44,457 bases of DNA from Asterionellopsis glacialis (lineage: Eukaryota > Bacillariophyta > Plagiogrammaphyceae > Rhaphoneidales > Asterionellopsidaceae), in contig WKLE02004705.1 in the NCBI GenBank assembly GCA_014885115.2, positions 1 to 44,457 of the forward strand, read 5' to 3'. Each line of letters opens with the position of its first letter. The first letter of the stretch is position 1. Of this stretch, positions 11,501 to 20,337 are shown piece by piece. The translations under genes and the position numbers were made by a program. The notes below the pieces were generated by a model. It did not search any database. It was given only the letters and a program-made list of their open reading frames with translations, and was not told the origin of the DNA.

Positions 11501-12288
11501 ATGCGATTGGAGCTCACCAACAACAACATCACCCTGCTGGTTTGGGAGGGTATGTTCCAAATGAAATGCGCCAACTTCGCTCGGGAAGTTTCACATCCAC
11601 ACCAAATACTTCTTCCAATAGAAATATGATGCGTCGTCGAAAGCATTCTATAAGCGAACAGCAGCACTATAATATGATGTCTGCCTCATCGATACATGAA
11701 GATGGTCCAGAATACAACGGAGGAAGAGTCCCCCAGCACGGTGAAAATAAAGAAACGAATGGACCAACTTCTCAGGCGTCAGGAACAAGTTTGTTAGCTC
11801 AACAACTTGCAGAACACTCTGCTACAGCTCCTTCCTCAACGCAAAATCCGATGGTTCAACAACAGAATTCATTGGCGGAAGTACAACAACAACATCATCC
11901 ACCAGGATATCAAATAAGTTCAGACCGGTACGGATCGATCTGTCAAGCACCGAATGGTCAAGGTGGCAATGAAGGGTATTATTATGTGACCAATGAAACT
12001 GGAGTGATGGCACCTGGTGCTCCAGCAGCAGTAGCAGGAAGTATGCCTGCTGCACAAACCATGCTCCCACGTGGGAGTTTGGATCACAGTGTCATGGAGG
12101 CACAACAAAATTTGTATATGCAGCATGGGGCAGCAAACCCCATGTTACCTGTGACAGTCCCACCTGAACATTTGATGCAAGCTTCATTTGAACAAATGCA
12201 ATATTTACAAACCAATGGAGTACATTGGTCACATGCAATGCCCCCCTCTTCACCTCGAGCAGGACCCTATCGTGGAATGAGCATGTAA
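8545..12288 (+). CDS. YAK1: Yak1-like DYRK-family protein kinase, two exons
   Basis: Exons are 8545-10814 and 10920-12288, giving 1212 aa. The 105-nt intron (donor GTACGT, acceptor TTTTCAG) is phase 2 and joins MNG to TSRGAEAM. The first ATG of the frame is at 8545. Residues 1-285 are a disordered Ser/Thr/Gln-rich lead. The kinase domain is about 288-670, with GQGTFAQVFK, Lys320 in ALKVVKNKPAY, HCDLKPEN (Asp423), IDFGSA (Asp455) and the DYRK activation segment TYIQSRFYRSPE. KVVKNKPAYTRQ and FKCENLATGQ favour Yak1 over DYRK1/2 or HIPK. Insertions enlarge the C-lobe (about 550-620). The last 440 residues are Gln/Pro/Met/His-rich. Yak1 kinases restrain growth under nutrient stress, downstream of TOR/PKA signalling. 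The third Gly of the nucleotide loop is Ala here. Confidence 0.88.
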
Positions 12289-12458
12289 GAACAAACAAGC
12301 AAAGAATATTGAATGGAATCTGGATTGAAACCTGTACAGAAACGACAGTATATCGTTACTAACTAGTTGCAAGTGTATTCAAGCTTTCAGAACCCTAATG
12401 TAACATACTTAGGAATGTTAACAATGAAAACCTCCTCTTTGGAAAAAAACACCACTAT

Positions 12459-13982
12459 TCATTGTAGTAAATTCGGTGGAAGGAATGAAGTTTTTTTTGC
12501 TGATGCACATACGCCCCCATGCGCACAACCGGTACAGCATTCATCTTCTTCTGCATTGACCTCTTTACGTCGATTGTCGTATACTTCACGTAATGCACGA
12601 TCTTGAATGACGTATTGAAACATCATTTCAAATTGGTCATCTATGGTTGTAGTTCGTTTTCCTTTCAAACAAGCTGGACGAGGCAATTTAGCAGAATTGC
12701 AGACAAATGCCATACAGAAGCGTACCCATGCAGCAATTTTAGTATAATTACTAGTGGCCGAATGTTGACGAAATTCTACCGTAGGTTGACGATTGATTTG
12801 TAAATTATTCAAATTCAATTTATAATATCTTCCAATCTTATCCAACTTGGTGATTGGATTCATAACTTTCCATAATTCTTCAATTGTTTTACAAGATGCG
12901 ATTTCTTTATGTCGCTCTACATTACTACTACCGAGAATGGCAAGTTTGTTACTTTTGCAATAGGTATCACTTTCCGTACTACCCGTGCGACGTGACGGTG
13001 GCATAAGAGTATCCATAACATCTTCATATTTAATAAAGTTTTGACATACCTTGATAAGTTGCGGCACGGTAAGTGTTTCTACATTCACATGGACATGAAA
13101 GCCCATAGATTTGTTTACACGGATTTTTCCACTGTTGGATAAGGCTTCAAGGACACGTCGACATTCGGTAAGACCTCTTCCACCTTTCAATATGGGTGAT
13201 ACCAATTCAAATTTGGAACACTGTGGATCATGAATGGAACATGTAATACTCCCATCAAAGACAATTTTCCAACCATCGTATACGCCCCGTGCGGTACGAT
13301 TCACAAAGTCACCCTCATGCTTCACATTGACATTGGCCTTGTCTGCAATGTATTGGGCGACGTATTCCGACGGTGTTCCACGTGCACAGGACAATTCAAG
13401 TTCAATTCCAAAAGTCACCTCAGGCATGGCAACGAACCTCCATGGTCGCAAATGTTTGGGTTCGTGAAATAACTTGGAGCTAGTTTTCGAACCTCCCTCC
13501 CGAAGCACAATCCTTCGAGGATAATGTCTAATTGTGCCTCCTCTTCCTTCCAAGCGAATCTTTGCCAAGATCCTTCGTTTTCCTTTGCTCACATGTCGAA
13601 TACCCGTCTGGAATCTCATTGCTTGAGTTCCGTCCTCTAAATAGGTTGTGACTGGACTGTTGCAGCATAGTACGGAATTTGCAAACTCAAATTTGACACG
13701 TTGAATCAAATCGGCATTTCCTGCAACTACATCTACATACAAGATGAATGATTCTTGGATTCGTGAACGATGATTTGATTTTTGGGGAAGATGAATCTTT
13801 TTTTGGTACGTATTACCCATGACATAATACAAGGCACGTGGACCTGTGGTCAACGACGGCGAGACGATATGAGATCGAACAATAGTACCGTATTTGTCAT
13901 AGGGTTTACGTTTTCGTCGTGCCCTTGCCTTTTGTCCCTCCAAAGTGTTTCTTCCTCCTCGAATGTTTCGAATAGGAGGCAT
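12459..13982 (-). CDS. Amidoligase-domain protein with unassigned N-terminal domain
   Basis: 507 aa counting from the first ATG at 13982. The frame stays open upstream, but only non-ATG codons precede. Residues 1-35 are very basic (GQKARARRKRKPYDKYG). Residues about 70-160 look like a beta-sandwich, and the spacing of hydrophobic strands vaguely recalls YEATS-type domains; this is a guess. Residues about 188-435 match the Amidoligase_2 (COOH-NH2 ligase, glutamine-synthetase-like fold) pattern: VTFGIELELS, WKIVFDGSI, FELVSPILKGG, GFHVHVNVETL and PTVEFRQHSAT, whose Glu, His and Arg residues are expected to bind metal/ATP and substrate. A Cys-rich tail (DECCTGCAHGGVC) ends the protein. The family forms amide or isopeptide bonds; the substrate is unknown. 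It converges with the kinase gene, 170 bp apart. Confidence 0.7.
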   Translation of the reverse strand: MPPIRNIRGGRNTLEGQKARARRKRKPYDKYGTIVRSHIVSPSLTTGPRALYYVMGNTYQKKIHLPQKSNHRSRIQESFILYVDVVAGNADLIQRVKFEFANSVLCCNSPVTTYLEDGTQAMRFQTGIRHVSKGKRRILAKIRLEGRGGTIRHYPRRIVLREGGSKTSSKLFHEPKHLRPWRFVAMPEVTFGIELELSCARGTPSEYVAQYIADKANVNVKHEGDFVNRTARGVYDGWKIVFDGSITCSIHDPQCSKFELVSPILKGGRGLTECRRVLEALSNSGKIRVNKSMGFHVHVNVETLTVPQLIKVCQNFIKYEDVMDTLMPPSRRTGSTESDTYCKSNKLAILGSSNVERHKEIASCKTIEELWKVMNPITKLDKIGRYYKLNLNNLQINRQPTVEFRQHSATSNYTKIAAWVRFCMAFVCNSAKLPRPACLKGKRTTTIDDQFEMMFQYVIQDRALREVYDNRRKEVNAEEDECCTGCAHGGVCASAKKTSFLPPNLLQ

Positions 13983-14663
13983 AACGAGAATGAATAAACG
14001 TAGAGCGATAGACTTTAGAGATGATGCCTTTGTAACTGTGTTGGTGATGTAGAAGCGTGGTGTCTTGTTCCTTCCGTTGTGAGAGAAGAATTTTTGTATG
14101 CAGACAAGGAAGTGCTCTCGCAAGCAGAAATAATGAGAAAGGAAGATATGCCGCCGCCGCCAGGTTTGACAACCCCCCACTTCTATGATACCGATGGTAA
14201 ATAGGACGTATTATACGTAGTCCTACGTTGGACCTACAGCACTCGAGATAAGTGCGCTCGCTCGGCGGCCGGTGCTCTGTTTTGAATTTCTCACCAGAGA
14301 GCTACTCTCTAGTAGAGAGGTTTCCATGATATAGAACTTTTTCGTTTTGGGGTGCTTCAACTTCTGGTGCTTCTCAAAGTCAAAAGAGAAGTGAAGCGTT
14401 GCGTTGCTCCGAAAAGGAAAAAACGGTCTGTCTGTCAACTCCACCTATCCTCTGTCCGTCAAGCGGCGAACAACACCTTTTTCCTCCTCTTGCTTGTTCA
14501 CATCATGATGTTGTCTCTCTCAACGTGCGTGGAGGACCCATCATCTCTTTTTTCTTTCGCAGAACACACATCACAAACGGTCCCTGTTGCGTCAAGAGAA
14601 CAGCCACCAGGAGGAACACATATCAGCAAATACTGTATTTAGACATTCTCTCAATAGCAAACA
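13983..14663. other. Divergent promoter region
   Basis: About 680 bp between the amidoligase gene (-) and the YhbY-like gene (+). Frames here are not conserved. It probably holds both promoters and 5' UTRs. The part from 14400 to 14660 is pyrimidine-rich, as expected for a leader of the downstream gene. No specific site is assigned. Confidence 0.5.
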
Positions 14664-15290
14664 ATGATTTCCAGAAGTTTCAACTTGATCGCAGCTCTTG
14701 TCCTTGGATGCTTGGTAGCAAAGATTGATTCCTTTGTTCTTGTCGTTGGTCCTCATCCAATTCAACATAGACAAACCTTATCATCATCTACATCTATATT
14801 GCATCAACAAGTCGAAGATGACGAAGAAGATGTAGTTGTATTGACACCGAATCAAATTAAATTTCTACGCAAGGAAGTATCCAAACGCAGTGCAAGGAAT
14901 GATGTACCTAAAGTATTTTTAGAACCTGATGAAACCCTGGGACCATTTTCAGATTCCACCCTTGCCGAGATTGCCAAGGGATTAGATGAAACAGAACTAG
15001 TAGAAGTACGTTCGATAGCCAAGGATCATAAACGTCAAGTATTTTCAACCGCAGAAATGTTGGCTGCTACATTGGAAATGGATGTGATGAAACCAGATGG
15101 CGATGGGAATGATCGACCTGTCGTGGTATTATCTACCAAGGGATTTTCAGCTGTATTCTACTGTCCCATGGCAGACGATGCCAATCCTGATAAAATTATT
15201 TTGCGATCTAGTTACAATCAAAGAAACAAATGGACAAGAAAAGTGAAAGCAGCACGTGATCACAGGGGACAAATTATTCGAGACGATTAG
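14664..15290 (+). CDS. YhbY/CRM-like RNA-binding protein, probably plastid-targeted
   Basis: 208 aa, single exon. Residues 1-23 form a signal peptide (SFNLIAALVLGCLVAKIDS), and the expected cleavage falls before Phe in DS|FVLVV. A Phe just after signal cleavage is the ASAFAP-type cue for import into secondary plastids, so a bipartite leader is likely. The mature part starts like a CRM domain (LTPNQIKFLRKEVSKRS, about 60-77), continues FSDSTLAEIAKGLDETELVEVRS (written in part) and ends with a strand like the YhbY LYR strand (STKGFSAVFYCP). YhbY proteins bind pre-50S ribosomes, and CRM proteins act in organelle intron splicing and ribosome assembly. The usual GKNG loop is replaced by PDETLG, so RNA contact may differ. 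Confidence 0.65.
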   Translation: MISRSFNLIAALVLGCLVAKIDSFVLVVGPHPIQHRQTLSSSTSILHQQVEDDEEDVVVLTPNQIKFLRKEVSKRSARNDVPKVFLEPDETLGPFSDSTLAEIAKGLDETELVEVRSIAKDHKRQVFSTAEMLAATLEMDVMKPDGDGNDRPVVVLSTKGFSAVFYCPMADDANPDKIILRSSYNQRNKWTRKVKAARDHRGQIIRDD

Positions 15291-16109
15291 AACTAATTAT
15301 ACTGTAATGAGATCATAGTATATTTTATGAATCATCTCTGAAGAAAGAAAGAGGCGAGGATAAAAGTCTGTGCTGAATCGACCCAAAAAAATGATTGACT
15401 AGCACAACTGGTGGGAACAGCATTATGACCTGTCAAATGTAAAATTGAGATAGAAAGTAAAAAACTAAGCATCTGAGTTGCACCACGTTATTTGGAGTCT
15501 TATTTTTTTCCGTGGTTTGGTGATAAGGAATATAAGGTTAAAGTTCAAAGTATGTTCGTCGTACGTCTAAGACACGTATGCTTGTTTTCGAGTTCGCCAA
15601 AGGAAGTCAGTCAGTCCATTTACATCCCTCCGACCCTTAATTACAATATTCAGTGTCGATTTACTACAGAATTGATCTGAAAGCCGTTGAGATATTTATT
15701 TGGATGGACAGGCATGGGATGGTTTGTCCGTATGCTCGCGTTACATAATCTTGTACAATCAATTTGTATGAGGATCATTTTATGCATGTGTCACACATAC
15801 AAATACTGGAAAAAAATAATCGCTGCACCTGGGTACCAGGTACGTAGAATAAGTTATGGGATGTACCTGTATCGGAGTATCTACATAAGCATTGGGTTCA
15901 ACTAGAGGACCTAGTCCTACTGTACCTGATACAGTTCCAAGTGGATCAAATCGCTAAATAACTTTGGTCTAGTTTTCTAGGACCTACGATCATCTTCTCT
16001 TGGTGTCTCTTTTTGTCCTGGTATATGTAGCTCTCATATTTGTCAGTCACTTCTCTGCCCCAACGCACGTCCACGAAAAGGAGGGTCGGTAAAAAACCCG
16101 TTGACAGAG
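15291..16109. other. Intergenic region upstream of the Ca2+ pump
   Basis: No supported gene. It carries a small cluster of palindromic motif copies at 15831-15935. Short frames at 15492-15680 and 15687-15905 lack conserved content. Confidence 0.55.
15831..15935. repeat. GGTACC/ACCAGGT motif copies
   Basis: GGGTACCAGGTACG at 15831-15844 and looser relatives GTACCTGTA and TGTACCTGATACA further right. This is another copy of the dispersed palindrome family, here 170-280 bp upstream of the Ca2+-ATPase start. Confidence 0.65.
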
Positions 16110-19100
16110 ATGTGCAAAGAGGACGGTAAGTCCGCATCTCCAAGAAAGAGTGGTATTGCAATTCAGAAATCCCCACCAGAAACCATGGTGGACGAAAACG
16201 GCAACAAGGGCGCTTGGGCTGACCCCGCAGAGTTGAAAGAGATTCTTGCCTCAATAAATACTCCTCAGGGACACCGTCAAAATACTAAAAATCTTAAGAA
16301 ACATGGTGGAGTCAATGGCATTGTATCCTTGTTGCAAAGTAACGCTACTAAGGGTATCACAGAAGTTTCTGCCAAAGAACGCCGTGCTGTATTTGGTTGC
16401 AACTCGTTACCCTCTTCACCTCGTAAATCTTTCATGGAATTATTCTTTGATACATTCGATGATGCTACGTTACAAATTTTAATTGTATCGGCAATCGTGT
16501 CGCTTGTCATTGGAGTGTACGACGATCCTTCTGCTGGGTACGTAGAGGGATGTGCGATTCTTTCAGCTGTCCTTATTGTTTCTGTCGTAACCGCAATTAA
16601 TGATTATGAAAAAGAAAAACAATTCAGAGAACTTAGTGATACCAATGATGATATTGATGTCGTTACCATCCGTTCTGGCAAAGCTCATCAGATCCCCATC
16701 TCTGAACTTGTTATTGGTGATGTCATCTCCATTGAAGCTGGTGATCAAATCCCTTGTGATGGAGTACTTATTAGCTGTGATGGTTTAGAGATTGACGAAT
16801 CAGCACTTACCGGTGAACCTGATGATGTCGACAAGGACTTGGAGGATGATCCATTCGTGTTGTCTGGTTGTACTGCCACTCATGGGTCGGGAAATTTCCT
16901 TGCCATTGCTGTTGGTAAGGATTCTCAATGGGGTGTGATCAAGAGTCATCTTGAAAAGGAACAAGAGGAAACACCCCTCCAGGAGAAGCTTGATGATATG
17001 GCTGCTCAGATTGGAAACGTTGGAATGGCTGCAGCTGCTGCCACTTTTGTTGCCATGATGTGTATCAAATTCTTTGTTCAGCCCGCATACCTCGAGAATG
17101 TTTCTACCTTTAGTCATGCTCTTGATGCGTTCATTATTGGCGTTACAATTGTTGTCGTTGCTGTTCCTGAAGGTCTACCCCTTGCTGTTACTATCAGTCT
17201 TGCCTTCTCTACCAAGAAAATGCTTGCCGATCAAAACTTGATCCGTCACTTGGCTGCTTGCGAAACCATGGGTAACGCTACCAATATTTGCTCCGATAAG
17301 ACAGGAACTCTCACAGAAAATCGTATGACTGTCGTCCGTGGTGTCTTTGCCAATGTCAAGGATGACAATACCGCCAATCCGGAACAACAAATTCAAATTT
17401 CAGATAAAGCTCTTGCTGTCATTTTGCAGGGTATTGCTTGTTGCTCTACTGCTCGCATTGTCCCGCATGATCCAGATGAGGGTCCACTTCACGACGAACG
17501 TCCTCATACCATTGGAAACAAAACCGAAGCAGCACTCTTACTATTGGCGCAATCTAAATGGGCATCTAACGACGATTGGGAATTGCGTCGTTCTACTGCT
17601 GAATTTGGAAAGCCAGGAGGATCTCGTTTGTTCCCCTTCTCTAGTGCCAGGAAGCGCATGTCAGTACTTGTCAAGATGCCATCATCCGAGCCAATAACAC
17701 CAGGACGTGTCACTCGCCGTATGGCCAAACAGTCTGCTTCTTGGACACTCTTCCACAAGGGTGCTGCTGAAGCACTTTTGAAGAATTGTTCGACTTATCT
17801 TGACCAAGATGGATCAGAAAAGCCTCTTACAAAGGAAAAGATTGCGGAATTTGAAAACCTCGTTTCTGAGTATGCTTCTAGTGCACTTCGATGTGTAGCA
17901 TTGTGCCATCGTAATGGCATTAATGACATTGTAGACACCGCTAAATGCACCATGAAAGATTGTGAAGAAAAGCTTGAAACTGACATGTGTTTAGATGCAT
18001 TGGTAGGAATTGCTGATCCATTACGTGATGATGTCATTGATGCCGTAGCCACATGTCAAAAGGCGGGAATCTTTGTCCGTATGGTCACGGGCGATAACTT
18101 GGAGACTGCTAAGGCTATTGCTACGCAAGCGGGCATTTTGCAGGAAGGCGGTCTTTCCATGATTGGAGAAGAATTCCGAAAACTTACACCTGCGCAACTC
18201 GATGAAGTGCTTCCTCGTCTTCAGGTACTTGCTAGATCAAGCCCAGAGGACAAGCACATACTTGTACAAAGATTGAACGGCGGGCTCATGCCAGAAAACG
18301 AAGAAGAGTGGTTAGCAATGCATCCCGACAGAAATTACATGAAAGAAAGAGATTTGTTACTCCCAGGTTACAAAGAGGAGTGGGCTGCAAGTCGTGGTGG
18401 TGTCGGTGAAGTCGTTGGTGTAACTGGTGATGGAACGAACGATGGGCCTGCATTGAAGGCTGCAGATGTTGGTATTGCTATGGGACTTAGCGGAACTGAT
18501 GTCGCAAAGAAAGCGTCAGATGTAATTATCATGGATGACAGATTCTCCTCTATTGTCAAGTACGTATAATGGATTTCTGTTCAGTAGTTGCGATTTTCCT
18601 AATGTGACTTCTTCTTTACTAACTTCGTACCTTCATTTTTTAAATGCAGAGCCGTACTTTGGGGTCGTTCTGTCTTTGATAACATCCGAAAGTTCCTTCA
18701 GTTCCAACTTACAGTCAATGTTGTCGCACTCACAATTACGTTCCTTTCGGCTGTGGCGGGATACAAGCCTCCATTGAACGCAGTCATGATGTTGTGGGTC
18801 AATCTCATCATGGACACTATGGGTGCACTTGCTTTAGCTACTGAACCTCCGGCAGATGAAATTTTGCTGCGTCGTCCTTACAAAAGAGACGCTAGTCTCA
18901 TTAGCAGGCCCATGTGGCGTAACATCCTTGTTCAGGCAACATATCAACTTGGCCTTCTCGTATTCCTTTTGAACAAAGGACCAGCTATGTTTGAGTGTGA
19001 GGATGGATCAACACACCACTTCACCATTATTTTCAATGCATTTGTGTTCTGTCAAGTCTTTAATGAATTCAATGCACGAGAAATTGGTGATATCTTCCAT

Positions 19101-19457
19101 CCATTTGGAAACATTGCAAAGAGCCCTATGTTTACCTTTGTGATATTCAGTACCATTGTTGCTCAATGGTTTATTGTGGAATACGGAGGTGAATACACTC
19201 AGACTCATCCTTTGAGCCTCTCAGAGTGGAAGACAACATTCCTTTTGGGAGCTCTGTCAATTCCGTTTGGATATGTTATGCGTCAAATTCCTATCGAAGA
19301 GGATCCTGAATCTTTCGCAGGAATCGGTGAAGTGCTCAAACCAAAGAAACAATCTATGCTACTCAGCACATTCATCATCTTGCTGATTCCTGTTCTTGCC
19401 GGTCTCTGTTTCGAATTAATTATTGAAGGGGAAGAATTTTACGAACACGAAGAATAG
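16110..19457 (+). CDS. Plasma-membrane-type Ca2+-transporting P-type ATPase (P2B), two exons
   Basis: Exons are 16110-18559 and 18650-19457, giving 1085 aa. The 90-nt phase-2 intron (GTACGT...TGCAG) restores SIVKAVLWGRSVFDNIRKF. It exports cytosolic Ca2+ using ATP. Family marks in order: actuator loop LTGEPDDVDKD (TGEP at 234-237, where PMCAs usually have TGES), M4 VPEGLPLA, phosphorylation site CSDKTGTLTEN (Asp396), hinge TGDGTNDGPALKAADVG (from 772; the usual DAP is DGP), and M6 WVNLIMDTMGALALATEPP. VNLIMDTMGALALATEPP is diagnostic of P2B rather than SERCA pumps. The C-terminus ends soon after the last membrane segment in an acidic stretch (EGEEFYEHEE), so no calmodulin-binding tail is seen; regulation may lie in the roughly 120-residue N-terminal region. 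The plasma membrane or vacuole is the likely location. Confidence 0.93.
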
Positions 19458-20337
19458 ATTATTAGATAAGGCGATGCTTCACAACTCTAAAGTAGATTGC
19501 CCGCAACAAAACTAGCTTCTAGGTAAAAAAATCAATGTCTTACATCTAAAAATAAACATACATTAGTTCTTTGCTATTTTATTCGGTTTTGTGGTTTAGT
19601 CCTTGAAAGTTTGTCGCCCTCTTCATATAAATTGTGAAAACACACACGAAGTCTTTTACCTCTATCATAGGCGGCTCAAAGACTAGACACTAGAGAGAGG
19701 CTGCAGTCCTAACTCCTAACCTGGTTAAGCGTAATCCGTAGTATAAGATAGGATATCCTCTAGTCATATTATAATCTCTATAGTACGATACCAGGTACCT
19801 GGTATTATACAATTGGAATCCATATACCTGTAGGACCTATGGGTAGGGATGTACCGGTACCTTGGTATCTGGTACTTGTCTACAGAACGACAAAAAATTG
19901 TGGTACTTTTTATATATTATATAAAATAATAGAGACTGTTTAGTTGAGGTACCGGGCACGTGGTTGGACTATTACAAGATAAGGGAACATAGGGGGTCAA
20001 CGTGAAAAGGAGGATCCACTCTACCGCTGGGGCGACCTGGTACCAGGTATCCCCATTATGTAGAATTGTACGTATTTTTATTTTATCGAAAATAACTCGC
20101 CAAAAAGGTATCTTGTTTCTTCCTGTTCTTTCTATTTTGCGGACCTGCTGTTTCGTCAAAAAACAGGAATCATCTGCCCGGGTAGCTCACAGCTTGATTT
20201 TTGTGACAGGATTCTCTCGAAGAATAGAGAGATTATAACCTAGCAAGATCGCAAGAGTCTTCAAAACTATCCACCCTTTTCAGCCTTCGGGTCTTCAGGT
20301 ATTTCCTCACAGTACTACCATTAAAAACGATTCGAGT
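19458..20337. other. Intergenic region with palindrome cluster
   Basis: No supported gene. Its main content is the palindromic group at 19788-20050. The last 200 bp, with several pyrimidine-rich blocks, should be the promoter and leader of the gene at 20338. Confidence 0.55.
19788..20050. repeat. GGTACC/ACCAGGT palindrome cluster
   Basis: Contains a perfect 18-bp palindrome, ATACCAGGTACCTGGTAT (19788-19805), variants GTACCGGTACC and TATCTGGTAC to 19877, and a perfect 14-bp palindrome, ACCTGGTACCAGGT (20035-20048). The two perfect palindromes are the two arm orders of the same half-sites. Confidence 0.75.

Noticed and set aside
16809..16820. TGEP instead of TGES as evidence of an inactive pump
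   Set aside because: The critical Glu is kept and TGEP is normal in other P-type ATPases, so loss of function cannot be inferred.
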